In this document: one piece after another, positions 21,353-31,915 of the stretch
Layout: every line of letters starts with the position of its first letter
Position numbering within the stretch: the stretch's first letter is position 1
From: Mayamaea pseudoterrestris
Taxonomy: Eukaryota > Bacillariophyta > Bacillariophyceae > Sellaphorales > Sellaphoraceae
Direction: 5' to 3'
Length of the DNA stretch: 64,000 nt
Assembly: GCA_027923505.1 (NCBI GenBank)
Contig: BROI01000004.1
Span: 496,001-560,000 of the forward strand
Position numbers and translations under genes: made by a program
Notes under the pieces: model-generated
What the model saw: only the letters and a program-made list of their open reading frames with translations
Databases searched by the model: none
Told to the model about the DNA's origin: nothing

Positions 21353-21747
21353 CTTGATGAATGTATATGGCGTTGATGGGTGTACCGGTAGTCGCCGACG
21401 AGAGGCGCGTGTTGGGCGACGAAGATGTGCAAGCGAAGGATAAGTCGTCACTATGCCAAACCTTGGAGACTGACAGTTTCTGTCGACTAGACAGCTGCTT
21501 ATTTCACTATAGTCTATATCAAGCTATGCGCCTATTCTTTTGACCCGACATGATTCGATTGTACATGCGTTTTGTGAGTGTCTCGCAAGGTCGAGATCTT
21601 GGGCTGTCACGCTTCATCGCATCGGTACTCAACGGTTTCTCTCCACAACATCTTTTGGCATCGATCATCGATGAAACCGACTCGCTTCGCAGCAAAGCTT
21701 CACAAGTGTATGAGAAGTCACCATACAATAAGGTGAATGGATTCAGC
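21353..21747. promoter_or_regulatory. Divergent spacer between PIP kinase and PPT genes
   Basis: 395 bp separates the two starts. It contains TACCGGTAG at 21383-21391. The plus-strand frame of the thioesterase gene is open back to an ATG at 21550, so up to 66 more residues are possible there. Confidence 0.4.
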
Positions 21748-23118
21748 ATGATGAACAGTCTCTTGTTAATCCTGTCGCTGTTAATTTCGTCGCCGTTGTT
21801 GCTATCGCTCGTCAAGGCTGGGCCGTGCGACGACGTTGCCACATCAAACCCACTTTGCGATGACGAGCATCAGTTGGATCATCCGGTTCTCTGTCACTGG
21901 CTGCAAGTGGCGCAAAATGTGGACGTTTTCGCGCAGCATGCGCGCGAGTGGACTGATTCGCATGGTTTGCTAGCGGATGTGTATGAAACAATTAAAGATG
22001 TGACATTCGAGGCAGACGACTTGTTGGTGTCAACCACCATGCAACGACGGGCTTTGCGCGAAAACAGGGACGCGAACGTTCTTCAGCAACCGCCGTCACC
22101 AACGCGGCCGCCATCGTCACCGACTCGTCCATCTCCGCCAACATCACCTCCTCGACCGCCATCTCCGTCGTCTCCAACCCGTCCTCCATCAGCACCAACT
22201 CCGAAATCAAAGCAGCTCCCCGTTGTCTTTGCGCATGGCATTGGCGATTCTTGCTTCAACGACGGCTTTCTCCGACTCTTGCAACGGACGCGCGACATAC
22301 TCGGCAATGACGTTTACGTGACTTGCATTCCCACGGCAGACAACCAAAAGGAGGATACCAAGAATGGTTTCTTTTTGAACTGGAACGCGTCGGTGGACGT
22401 TTTTCACTCCAAAGTTGCTCGCGATAATCACTTGAAGAATGGCTTTCACGCCATTGGACTCTCGCAGGGAGCCAACTTGATTCGAGGATATATCGCCAAG
22501 TATAATGATCCTCCGGTGCATTCGTTTTTGGCCATTAATGGAGTCAATGCTGGGATTGGAGCTGTTCCGTATTGTCGACCCGAGCACAGTTTGATTAATC
22601 ATCGTGAGAATAATCCCATGACACTACCCATTCACAAGGAATTATCGTTTCATTCGCTGTGCGATTTGTTCCAGGAGCAAGCCTCGCGGGCGGCTTACAA
22701 TTGCTTTGCGCAGGAACACAGCTTTCCAGCCAACTACTGGCGCGATCCGCGGCTGATTGCGGCCGAGCGCTATCAAATTTACAGTCAACTAGCGTGGTTC
22801 AATCAGGAGGGTTACGAAATTAGAGATGAATTCAAGAAGAATTGGAACAAGACGACAAAGTTTGTGTGGATTCTGGCCGAGGATGATAGTTTGGTGTGGC
22901 CGAAGGAGGGTGAGCAATGGGGTGCGCCTGACCCACGAGATCCCTTTAATCGAGTTCTGCAGCGGAATGAGACGCGATGGTATCGCGACGATTTGTTTGG
23001 TCTCAAGACGGCGGAGGAGGCTGGCAAGAACTTTTACGAGTCCTTTCCGGGCGATCATTTGAAATTTTCGCGTGAGGATTATGAGCGGTGGGTTAACAAG
23101 TATATTCGCGACGATTAG
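21748..23118 (+). CDS. PPT1: Palmitoyl-protein thioesterase (PPT1-like) with a Pro-rich linker
   Basis: A single exon encodes 456 aa. Lysosomal PPT removes palmitate from cysteines of proteins. From the ATG at 21748 there is a strong signal peptide (MMNSLLLILSLLISSPLLLS). The alpha/beta hydrolase starts at LPVVFAHGIGDSC. The nucleophile is in GLSQGANLIRGYI. The acidic residue lies in AEDDSLVWPKEGEQW, and the His is in FPGDHLKF. The order and spacing match PPT1 rather than PPT2. Between signal peptide and hydrolase lie ~120 extra residues. They end in a Pro/Ser/Thr/Arg repeat of PSPTRPPS type (22081-22200), probably an O-glycosylated hinge. Its codon repeats make the frame sensitive to slippage, but it reads cleanly. 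Confidence 0.9.
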   Translation: MMNSLLLILSLLISSPLLLSLVKAGPCDDVATSNPLCDDEHQLDHPVLCHWLQVAQNVDVFAQHAREWTDSHGLLADVYETIKDVTFEADDLLVSTTMQRRALRENRDANVLQQPPSPTRPPSSPTRPSPPTSPPRPPSPSSPTRPPSAPTPKSKQLPVVFAHGIGDSCFNDGFLRLLQRTRDILGNDVYVTCIPTADNQKEDTKNGFFLNWNASVDVFHSKVARDNHLKNGFHAIGLSQGANLIRGYIAKYNDPPVHSFLAINGVNAGIGAVPYCRPEHSLINHRENNPMTLPIHKELSFHSLCDLFQEQASRAAYNCFAQEHSFPANYWRDPRLIAAERYQIYSQLAWFNQEGYEIRDEFKKNWNKTTKFVWILAEDDSLVWPKEGEQWGAPDPRDPFNRVLQRNETRWYRDDLFGLKTAEEAGKNFYESFPGDHLKFSREDYERWVNKYIRDD

Positions 23119-23189
23119 GCAGTGAATGATGAATTCTTCACAAGTTGTATATATGATACTACAATTTTAAAGCACACATTATACATGCA

Positions 23190-26100
23190 TTACTTCTTTT
23201 TGGTCCGTTTGGGTGCTGCGGCACTTTTTGCCTTTGGCGCTGCCTTTTTCTTTGCAGCACCAGCTGCGGGTGCTGCTCGCCCTCGCTTCTTCTTCCCGAA
23301 CAAAGCTTTAATCTTGGCTTCATCCATTTCATCATCGTCGTCGTCTTCCTCCGCTTCTTCCGCTACAGCATCGTCGTCAATCGCATCAGGATCCATCGAC
23401 TCGCCGCTTCCATTTGAAGCCTTCGCACGCTTCTTCTTTCCGGCGCCTTGCTCCGCAACAAGAGCCTGGCTTGTATGCGTGCGTTGATTGTAAATGCGCG
23501 TAAACTCGGACTTTTTCTTTGTGTCAAGCTTCTCAAATTTCGTCTGCTTGGAGTCGAGAAGAAATTCATCAAGCTTCTCCATAACATCGTCTCTGTCTAA
23601 GCCGTACGTGTCCATAATGTCAATAGCTTCATCAGCGCCGCCTTCTTTCTGTAACGCAGTCATAATCTCATTACGTAAAACTGGCAAGTACCATGAACGA
23701 AGCTCTTGCATCGTCCCGCTGATTTTGAAGTTTGTATGGTGGCGGAGCTCACTCAACATTCGCGACTTCTTTCCTTTTGTCGAGTTTCGTCCCAGATATG
23801 TTGTGAACTCGGGGTAGCCTGGAAGAAAACCTCCGCGCTCTCCCGCTGCGTGGAACCCAGTTTTGACCGTTAAAAGTCCCGAAAATGGCAAAAGACTCCA
23901 GTTTTGATCGCCGCGTAGAGCAGCTTCAGCAACCGCGTAGTCAGACAAAGTATCGGCGGCAGCATGCATGCGCTCCAACACATTCTGAACCTCTACTTTG
24001 TTGTTCATGCGCTTCGCCTCACCGTAAGGATGTTGTAGCAGCTTCAAATAGTTCTGTTGCACAATCAAGCCAATAAAGTTGTAGTCAACAAAGAACGCGT
24101 CGTTTCGCTTGAAGAAATTGTCGCGCTGGGATTTTTTGTCCTCACCCTTTGGGCCTTCAAGGATCATTTTTGCCGCATCAAACAAACTAACTCGAAGCAT
24201 CTCATCTTTGTTGGTTGTTTTCTCGCGCGCACGTACACCCTTGTAGGTCATGGCAGAGTTGCCCTTATTACTATTCGCCCACATCTGCAAGCAGTTGATA
24301 ACTTGACGGACATCGTTGCCGCACGACTCAGCAATCGCTTCTGCCGCATTCTGTTCAACTATCATACCTTCGCGGCGAGCGATCTCCAATGCTCGCTTTG
24401 CAATAACGCCTTTAACAGGTCGACGACAGCGAAGGTCCAAGCAGTACGGAATCAGGCTCTTCATCTTTTGGTTCTGTCGATCGTTGCAAATGCAAATAAT
24501 TGGGACACGGCTGTGTTTGATCAGCTGGATGAGCTCGGCCATACCGCCTCTATCACCCCCTCCCATTCCATCTACCTCGTCCATGATAATCACACGCTTT
24601 TTTCGAGTCGCTTCGGTGAACCGTTTATTGTTCACCCCAAACTCTAGTGTACGCGAGCCCGTCACGTCGCCAATGTCATTGCCCAAGGACTTTTTGGATC
24701 GAACATCGGATGCATTGAACTCGATCACGTCACGCCCTGCCTCATTGGCGACCACCAGCGCAGATGTGGTTTCTGTGGAACGACAGATAAATTGATGTTA
24801 AGATGCATACTAAAACGGAAAAATGAAACGATACAAAATTGTACTCACTGCCAATGCCCGGTGGACCAGATAGAAGAGCAGCCTTCCAAGGACCTTGCGG
24901 ATTCGAAAACGCCTTGCCATACGACTGCGGGTTATTGAATCGGGTCTCCCATCGCTCCAACCATGCGGCAAGCTTGCGCGCCACGTCGGTATTACCAAGA
25001 ATATCGCCAGTCGAGCTTGGTTTGTACTTGTCGACCCAAAGCTGGTTCGTATCGTCTGTAGTCGCAATCGCTGCAGGTTTGCAGTCTTTTAATGCGACGT
25101 TACTCACGGATGTTGATGCGGTGGGCCCTGCAGACGCATCCGAGTTGCGACTGCGCGCGTACGGATTGTTTGTCATCGGTTTCTTGGCGTAAGGATTCGG
25201 CAGTGCGTACGGATTCGGAATGGGTTTCGCAGCTGTAGCAGCCGTTGCGGATTGGTCGTTCCCTGGCTTGGTGTCAGCCACTTGCATAGATGAAGAGTGC
25301 GCCGCGGCTAGTGCAACAACTGGACTTGACGACACACTCAGCGGGGGCAATCCATCTCTTTGTCTTGCCTTTTCATCATACTGCAGAATCAAACCATACA
25401 ATTCTTCTTCGCCTTTCACAATAATAATATCCTTCTCCATAGCTGCCTTGTACTTGGAACCCTCTGTGTAGGGGCGACCATCCTCCAAAACGTCGCCAAC
25501 AATGAGATAGTCAGTCTTTCCACTCACGGCTCCCGTCACTCTGCCGCCCAGCGTCTTGATGAGTTCCTGACAATCGTCTCGCGCCAAGTTCGCCAACACT
25601 CCGGAACAAACAAAGGTGTAATCCTTGAGACACTCCGACACCAACGCGTCTGGATCAATGCTGGTTGCCGTCCGCGACGGCTGCAACGGAGGGTCACGCT
25701 GTGGCTTCTTGGCGCTGGATGCTGGCGTCTTTCGTTTCGGTGATGTCTTTTTGGCGGATGCAGTCTTTTTGGGACTTGGTTGGTAGTCTTTTTCGTCGTC
25801 GTCGCCATGGTCGTCCTCTTGATAGTTGACTGCAGCTGCGACTCTCTTGCGAGCTTTGCTGGTTGGTGTTGCCTGCTTGTCAATGACAGACGACTCAACA
25901 TCCGCAGTCGCCTCCGCACTCATTTTAGCGTCTATCGATTCTTTCAAAGCCTTTTTGACGGCTGCTTTTCGAGGCGATTCAGTCTTTGGTTTCTTGGTGG
26001 GAGATTCCTTGAAAAAATCTGCGGCGGAAACGTCAGCCCGATCAATCGTCCTTTTGGCGGCAGCGGAACTTCGTTTTCCAGTCGATGACGGCTTTACCTC

Positions 26101-26355
26101 GACTGCTTTCACTTGCGGCTCGTCATCATTCTCTGACTCGCTATCGTCAATCACCAGTGACCGCTTGGCCTTTGGCTTGGACTCGTGTTCGACCGGCGCT
26201 GCCTTCTTTTTTTCCTGCCTCATGGCTCGAGCTACGGCAGCCGTCGGCGCAATCGGAGAGGAAACTGATTTAGACTTTTCGCTGGTTGTTTCAGATTTTG
26301 CTTCGGTTTTCTTCGCCTTGAAGAAGCTACGAATATCCATCTTTTTTGGCGGCAT
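23190..26355 (-). CDS. RFC1: Replication factor C large subunit
   Basis: Exons 24849-26355 and 23190-24772 give 1029 aa. The 76-bp intron (24773-24848) has donor GTGAGT and acceptor TCCACAG and splits the Walker A Lys codon (GPPGIG|K). RFC1 is the large subunit of the PCNA clamp loader. The N-terminus begins MPPKKMDIRSFFKAKK, the conserved PCNA-binding start. A long Lys/Ser/Glu-rich disordered region follows. The BRCT domain spans ~243-325 (YTFVCSGVLANLARDDCQEL...KTDYLIVGD). The AAA+ domain starts at LWVDKYKPSS with a Walker A as above. Walker B is RVIIMDEVDGM, sensor 1 is PIICICNDR, and DVRQVINCLQMW lies near sensor 2. The RFC1 C-terminal domain and a Lys/Ala tail close the protein. The frame is open upstream of 26355, but conservation fixes this start. 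Confidence 0.96.
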
Positions 26356-26911
26356 GTTGACGATTGAAGCGCCGTTCAAGGTGCAAGCAGGCGATGCGGA
26401 AACTTGCTGGCTGTATATTATCTCCAAAACCAATGGATAACTACAAGTTGAGCAATGAATCTCGTTTCTGATTATTGATGTAGCACAAGCTTTAAAGCTA
26501 AAGGGAAGAGATGGCACGAGGAAAGGTGCGTTGCCATGGCGATGCGCGACGAATCCACCACCGCCGCACAAGCTCATGTCGCATCGGTTTCGCCGTTCTC
26601 CCACAATCCTTAATATGGATCAGCCTTTCCTTTCTACCTACCGGAATGGTGTAATAGAAGTCAATGATGTATTAAACAAGTAAAATCATGCTTGCATTCG
26701 CAGCCTTCTGGTATCACAAAAGATTAATGGGGCATGTGATATTATTGGTCCAGGTTGCTTCATATTATCGTTTTTTCTCATCTAATGTCGATCATCTCTA
26801 CCGTACATCTTACGATACGCACTCCTAGTTTAAACAAGTAGTTTACTAAAGTATATTGCACCGATTATTGACTGACAGACACTCCTCCAGCATGAGCATA
26901 TTCACTCTTCA
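26356..26911. other. Intergenic region upstream of RFC1
   Basis: 556 bp between the LSm5 stop and the RFC1 start. No gene seen. The first ~250 bp beyond the RFC1 ATG are open in frame (a start near 26604 is possible), but they lack resemblance to RFC1. The remainder is AT-rich. Confidence 0.4.
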
Positions 26912-27291
26912 TCATGCAGCGCTAACGTTTTCGGGCGATGGACCCGCTCCACCAGGCACCAAGACAGCAATCTGGTTTCCATTCAGCAGTATCTCGGTAT
27001 GAAGCTCCGTCTTGATGTACTTGTTAACGTTGTGAGGGTCTGGACTGTATTCAATGGCTTCATCTAACACCAGGTTCACTAAACGAAACGCGAGGAAACG
27101 TTGGATGAGCCGACGCGATTGCCAACAAACCTACGCCACGCAACGCCATGATCTGCAACAATTATCGACTCACCGTAATCATCAAAACCTCTCAGAGTCC
27201 CCACAATCTCCTTACTGCCTCGCATGAGAATCCATATCTGCGATCCAATGGCCTTGTCAATGAGCTCGAGTGGCAGCAAGCGAGTCGTCAT
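26912..27291 (-). CDS. LSM5: U6 snRNA-associated Sm-like protein LSm5
   Basis: Exons 27174-27291 and 26912-27078 give 94 aa, the family's usual size. The 95-bp intron (27079-27173) has donor GTGAGT and acceptor GTTTAG and splits a Val codon, giving GFDDY-VNLVLDEAIEY. LSm5 is part of the LSm2-8 ring on U6 and of the LSm1-7 mRNA-decay ring. Sm1 motif: LLPLELIDKAIGSQIWILMRGSKEIVGTL (27.. onward in the first exon). Sm2: ILLNGNQIAVLVPGG at the end. The last residues are GPSPENVSAA. The gene is easily missed because exon 2 lacks its own ATG. Confidence 0.95.
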
Positions 27292-27378
27292 GCTAAAAAG
27301 ATGGCTCGTTGGTAAAAGCTTGCAATTTTTTATCGCTCAAAAGCAACGTATGCTACAGAAGGATTGACAGCAAGTATG

Positions 27379-27422
27379 TTGCTCAGTATCAGTAGACTGA
27401 TTGCTCAGTATTAGTAGACTGA
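27379..27422. repeat. 22-bp direct tandem duplication
   Basis: TTGCTCAGTATCAGTAGACTGA at 27379-27400 is followed directly by the same 22 bp with one T for C at 27401-27422. It lies in the 363-bp spacer (27292-27654) upstream of LSm5, in which no gene was seen. Confidence 0.9.
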
Positions 27423-27654
27423 TAATGGGGATCGATCACCAACAACACCAAGGAATGAAACGATGCGTGGAAACGGAGCTTGCGAATATGTCATAACGGT
27501 ACTAAGAGTAAGGCCCCGTTGCTCAGCTATGTTGCACTGGCCAGGTCGAGTAAGCGCCGTTTCCATGTACCGACGAATCCTTTATAGCATAACTTAAACA
27601 CGAGCATAGTACACAATATCTTGCTTGGCTAGAGTTTGTTGATAATGTCAGTTT

Positions 27655-28680
27655 TCAGCGCCTCGTCGAGTCATCAGGAAGTAGGAAATCCCATCCCCAC
27701 CAGTCGGAGGAGGGTGTCTCATTGTAAAGTTGCTCATACTCAACTACCCGCTCAGTCAACGTGGACCCTGCATATCTGCTTCCAGGTATGCATGATGCTT
27801 CATGAATAAAAGACGTCAAGGGAAACCTTGGAGCCATTGCCAATCGAAAATCATAAGTCTGGGAAAGGTCCACATAACCCCATGTGTAGCCATCGTCGAC
27901 ATACAAGTCGCATGGCCTGTTTGACGGGTGAGAAAGAACCCAGTGCTCCGCAGAAAATCTGTCAAGGCCGTAGCACCACGGTACATTGGTCGCATGGGCC
28001 TCATCAAAGGATGTCACCTGCCCCATCCTAGCTAGGAACTTGTTCGGATTGATCAGCCGACGAATATACTCACATCGTGCCATCCACATGTTGCCCGGCA
28101 CATGCGGATGAGGAAGGGGTGACATACGAGAGGAGCACACGTTGCACGTATCGGGTAAGTCCAGGCATTGTTGCGAGAGTGCACCGGTCGTGAGAAACCG
28201 TCGCATAATGTCATTCTCGGTGGAGGGATGAAATGATCCCTTGGAGTGCAGGTATATCACTTTGGAACTAGGTTCAAGTTGACAGTATTCCCACAAAGAG
28301 TGCAGAGTGGCTTCTTCTGTGCCTCGTTCATGCTGCTCCAACAATGTTGTGTTTGGAATAGCGAGTGGATAACCAATGGAATGGACGTAGACTTTATGCT
28401 CGGGAAGCAAGGAGGCAAATTGTTCTTCCACGATTTGTGCAACTCTAGAGACTTGTGAAGCGTCAGAGACAAAAAGGTTGTAAAAGACTGGTACAACTTT
28501 ATCGTCCGATGTCTCGACAGTCGTATTATTCGAGTCGGATGCCACGTTCGATGTGCAATCACGATAATATTCTTGCAAACGCAAACTTGCAATCCCTGCC
28601 AATTGAGTAAAACAAATTCCAATGATTCCAGCGATCAAAGTAACAATAATGAGCCTCGGGGGCTTTTTCTCGATATTCAT
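27655..28680 (-). CDS. Type II membrane protein, glycosyltransferase-like, algal family
   Basis: A single exon encodes 341 aa. A short basic N-terminus (MNIEKKPPR) precedes one transmembrane segment (~residues 10-32), so the bulk faces the Golgi/ER lumen. The lumenal part has several potential N-glycosylation sites. Motifs include VFYNLFVSDASQVSRV, VIYLHSKGSFHPSTEND with MRRFLTTGAL, a Cys-rich CLDLPDTCNVCSSRMSPLP, and GNMWMARCEYIRRLINP. The last block, with a Trp-bracketed Asn-Met, resembles nucleotide-sugar glycosyltransferase-like proteins that I associate with diatoms. No substrate can be named. The catalytic DxD motif is uncertain (VDDGY is a candidate). Confidence 0.75.
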   Translation of the reverse strand: MNIEKKPPRLIIVTLIAGIIGICFTQLAGIASLRLQEYYRDCTSNVASDSNNTTVETSDDKVVPVFYNLFVSDASQVSRVAQIVEEQFASLLPEHKVYVHSIGYPLAIPNTTLLEQHERGTEEATLHSLWEYCQLEPSSKVIYLHSKGSFHPSTENDIMRRFLTTGALSQQCLDLPDTCNVCSSRMSPLPHPHVPGNMWMARCEYIRRLINPNKFLARMGQVTSFDEAHATNVPWCYGLDRFSAEHWVLSHPSNRPCDLYVDDGYTWGYVDLSQTYDFRLAMAPRFPLTSFIHEASCIPGSRYAGSTLTERVVEYEQLYNETPSSDWWGWDFLLPDDSTRR

Positions 28681-29593
28681 GGAAAAAGGTTCTGCCAGAC
28701 GCTCGTAGCGAATGGACCCACAAGAATTTCGATAGGTGTGCGTGTGTGACTTTTGACTTTGTGACTATTTTTTAAGGGGCGAAAACTATCGCCCTTTTCA
28801 TGACGCAAAATTCGACCATGGCGCGGCGGGAGTTACAGACCGCCGCCCCTTGCGAGCGTCTTCCACTCCACAGTTCCTTTACGAAACGATACCGTAGTGT
28901 AGAGCCCTATTGATGATCTCTAAATTAAAGTCAAGTGGAGAACGATGCGAATCATAGTTCCAGGTAAGGCGCTCATTTTTCCATCAGATGCTGTGCAACT
29001 GCTGGAGCAAATCTACCGGTAATTTCGAGTCTTTGTCGGCATCATCCGCGTGCTTACAGTAATCATCGTCTCTGTGCGCTGAGCAAACCTATTGATCTAA
29101 GTGCAAAATTTGCTTCGCGCTCTATCCATGATTCTCAAGGGCGCTCGCTGCTCACTTGTCAGGAAGTCAATGATGACTAACGAATGTTGACCACAGGGCG
29201 TTTATAAATGACAATGACACTGCCAGGCAGCTGACGCCGCAAGACAAAGACTCCCGGTAGTACCATTCTTGCCTCTTGGCAACTTAAAGCAGCGTAAATG
29301 ACGTCTACCGGTAGAGTGATTGGCTGCCGCGTGACCTACAGTAGATCAGTATGTCGACTCGGCCAATCACACGACTTCCAGTAGACTGACAGCTACGATG
29401 CTTAACATAAGAAATGATTTTCTCTAACTTTAATATAACCTATTAAGCGACAACAGAGCTGTATAGCCATGAGCGACAACAAACAAAGCCTTAGACGATG
29501 ACGCTCCAAAGCTCTTCCCCTTGTGATGTAAAACTGAATGTGCAGAATGCTCAAACTCTTGTAATTTTGTATCTTCTATTGCAAATAACCTTG
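28681..29593. other. Gene-free 0.9-kb region rich in ACCGGTAG-type elements
   Basis: It lies upstream of the type II membrane protein gene and past the 3' end of the PSP1 gene. No exon is recognised on either strand. It holds CTACCGGTA (29013-29021), CCCGGTAG (29253-29260) and the perfect palindrome CTACCGGTAG (29305-29314). Nearby are CTACAGTAG-like (29336-29344) and CCAGTAGACTG variants. Confidence 0.5.
29305..29314. promoter_or_regulatory. CTACCGGTAG palindrome
   Basis: One of three exact copies of this 10-bp palindrome seen in the window (also 847-856 and 56888-56897), all in spacers. Regulatory meaning is inferred only from repetition and placement. Confidence 0.4.
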
Positions 29594-31915
29594 CTAGTGT
29601 GATCTGCCATCGCCGAAGCCTCCAAGAACAATCGAGTCGGCAAACTCACTGGCTGGAGCAATAATTGGAATGCCGTAGTCCATTTGGACGGCGCTGGCAG
29701 TAGGGGCCATCATGGCCATGGCGCTCGACGCTGTGCTCTTGTCAATCTGTTGCATCCAAATGCGGGTCTTGTACATGGAAAACAAGTCGCGGACAAGTTC
29801 GCGAAAATCAACCCGGCCCTCAGCTTCGAAGAAGAATGTTAACTTGTGACGATCAAATTGATACTCAGCATCAATGACGTGCATTGGCAAGCCCCTTTGC
29901 CTGACCTTTGCACGACATATTCTAAGCAGCTCGTCTTCTTCTTCGCGCTTCAAGGACAACAAAGAAACCTCGTCATGCGTTGCAAGTCGGTTGATACGCT
30001 TCAAGTCAGCGGCACCGGAACCCATGCCAGCCGACGGTGGCCCAAACCCTCCACGTCCGCCAGAATGGTTGTACTTGTCCGCCGAAACCTTGCCGACAAC
30101 AATTCCAAGGTCTTCGCCGCGGTCAGCCTCGACCTTGACGTACGTCCCGATCTTCAAGTCTCGATTGATGCGTGGTCCCAGTACGAAATTGCGTTGCGTT
30201 CGTTTAAACTTGACGGCAAACACTACCTTAGGCATCGGCAAAATCGATCCAGTAGATCCAAAGTGCATATCCGAGTACGAAGGGAGCTGCTCCAAAGACA
30301 TGGAATGGCCATGACTCGGGTAATGAGACCCGGCATGCTGCGTATTGCCAAACATGTCACTTTGGTAATCGTCATAGTCAGGCACGTCAATGTGCTCCCC
30401 AATGAGTGGATGTGACAACTCTTCGTCGCCGTGAAAGTGTTGCCGCGGCACTTTACCGACTCCTGACCGAGGCACCCCACCCATTGACATGGGGGAGGAT
30501 GATAACATTGTACTCCCACCGTCACTCGACTGTCGGCTATGAGCGCTGTAGTACATTGGAACTGGACTGTGACCGGGCGAAATCATGCTCGGTGACGGAA
30601 ACGCTCGCATGTCTTCCGCCAACGCAATGATTGACCCCTGGCTGTGACTATGTGGACTCCCATAGTAGTCATTGCCTCGAACGTTGTGCAGCTGGCCGTG
30701 GCTTATCGACTGATTCAAGTTGGGCGCCGAACCTCGTCTCTGATTTGGATAGCCCTCGTATGATGCTGCCAATGATGGATACGATTGGCTAGCTTGTTGA
30801 GACTTGGATCGAAAGTCGCCGCCAGAATAGGAATGCCCTTCATTTGACAAATTTTGCTGGTAGTATCTTTGATCCATGCGCGGAGGAATCTGGCCAGCTG
30901 GCATGGGTTGCGAGACCGACCTAATGTGACGCGGCCGTTCTAGCTGTTCACCGCCATTGGCATAGCCACCCATTCGTTGCTGCTGCATATGCGAACCAAG
31001 AGTTGGCAGTGAACCAAACTTTTGCGAAAACCCCATGGAGTCTGAAGCAGCATACGGATTGTAAAAGTTGTCACCACTCGATGCTCGGCGACGGTTCATG
31101 CCAAAGTCATTCGACGCTGGCCGAAACTCTTGGGCCGTCCCCGACCGGCCTCCGACAGCTCCGTAATTGGATTCAAAACTAGCGTCACTTCCTGTGCTAC
31201 GATTCGACGAAAAGCCCAAACTGCGATCGCCATGAGCCGACGCTCCTTCTTGGTATGACTGGGAGAGGGGCGGACGATCGCGAGGATTTGATGCTGGTCG
31301 TCCTTGGTAAACACCTTCAGAAGCATGAGCCGCGACATGTCCGCGGGGTCCTCCAATCACTGGCGGCGACGAAGATAAAACTGGAAGTGGGCCAGGAGAA
31401 GAGTATGATCGATCTCGAAGCGCTCCAAGCCCGTGCAAGCCGTCATTGTCGTTCCCAGCGAGGTCAAAGCTTCCAAAACCTCCATTGTCGCTGCCTCTAC
31501 GGTGAGCTCCCTGTAGAAACGGCAAAGCAGGAACTCCTCCGCCAAGACTCTGCCAATCTGTGTTCCCATCGACCGAAGAGTTTGGTGTAAGAGACATCAA
31601 TGGGGAGGTTGCTGCTGTATTCTTTGACGAGTGTCCCTGCGCTTTGCCGATCGGTGATGGATGCGGCCCAAATCCACCAGGTCCTCGTCCAATTCCGGCC
31701 TTGCCATTATCTGTGTCCGGCGATGACGGATCAGATCCCCTATACGGTTTCGTATGCTGCAGCAGTTCCGCTGGCGGAGAGGCGGACAGTGATGCTGCTG
31801 CCGTGGATCCAGAAGGTCCGCTAGAATTTTGCCTTCCTTCGTTCGTCAACGACATGCCCATCATTCCGTTTTCTAAGCTCCTCGAGCCCACGCTATGATC
31901 CGAGCTGGAAAGCAT
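29594..31915 (-). CDS. PSP1-domain protein with a long low-complexity N-terminus
   Basis: A single exon encodes 773 aa. The last ~200 residues are a PSP1 C-terminal domain. The pattern is VVFAVKFKRTQRNFVLGPRI, then YVKVEADRGEDLGIVVGKV, LLRICRAKVRQRGLPM, DAEYQFDRHKLTFFFEAEGR and VDFRELVRDLFSMYKTRIWM. This domain is known from bacterial YaaT-like proteins, yeast Psp1 and kinetoplastid proteins; eukaryotic members are tied to mRNA control, by inference only. The N-terminal ~570 residues are Ser/Gly/Pro/Gln/His-rich and disordered-looking (SHSQGS, GGYANGGE, PSHGHSMS). The ATG at 31915 is the first in frame. About 20 residues are inserted inside the PSP1 domain (HSGGRGGFGPPSAGMGSG). Confidence 0.88.
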   Translation of the reverse strand: MLSSSDHSVGSRSLENGMMGMSLTNEGRQNSSGPSGSTAAASLSASPPAELLQHTKPYRGSDPSSPDTDNGKAGIGRGPGGFGPHPSPIGKAQGHSSKNTAATSPLMSLTPNSSVDGNTDWQSLGGGVPALPFLQGAHRRGSDNGGFGSFDLAGNDNDGLHGLGALRDRSYSSPGPLPVLSSSPPVIGGPRGHVAAHASEGVYQGRPASNPRDRPPLSQSYQEGASAHGDRSLGFSSNRSTGSDASFESNYGAVGGRSGTAQEFRPASNDFGMNRRRASSGDNFYNPYAASDSMGFSQKFGSLPTLGSHMQQQRMGGYANGGEQLERPRHIRSVSQPMPAGQIPPRMDQRYYQQNLSNEGHSYSGGDFRSKSQQASQSYPSLAASYEGYPNQRRGSAPNLNQSISHGQLHNVRGNDYYGSPHSHSQGSIIALAEDMRAFPSPSMISPGHSPVPMYYSAHSRQSSDGGSTMLSSSPMSMGGVPRSGVGKVPRQHFHGDEELSHPLIGEHIDVPDYDDYQSDMFGNTQHAGSHYPSHGHSMSLEQLPSYSDMHFGSTGSILPMPKVVFAVKFKRTQRNFVLGPRINRDLKIGTYVKVEADRGEDLGIVVGKVSADKYNHSGGRGGFGPPSAGMGSGAADLKRINRLATHDEVSLLSLKREEEDELLRICRAKVRQRGLPMHVIDAEYQFDRHKLTFFFEAEGRVDFRELVRDLFSMYKTRIWMQQIDKSTASSAMAMMAPTASAVQMDYGIPIIAPASEFADSIVLGGFGDGRSH

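Noticed and set aside
22081-22200. Pro-rich repeat in the PPT gene considered as a microsatellite or frameshift
   Set aside because: It keeps the coding frame, with the catalytic domain following directly; treated as a hinge.
23281-23330. Lys/Ala-rich end of RFC1 considered as a histone-like gene
   Set aside because: It is continuous with the RFC1 frame and typical of its C-terminal tail.
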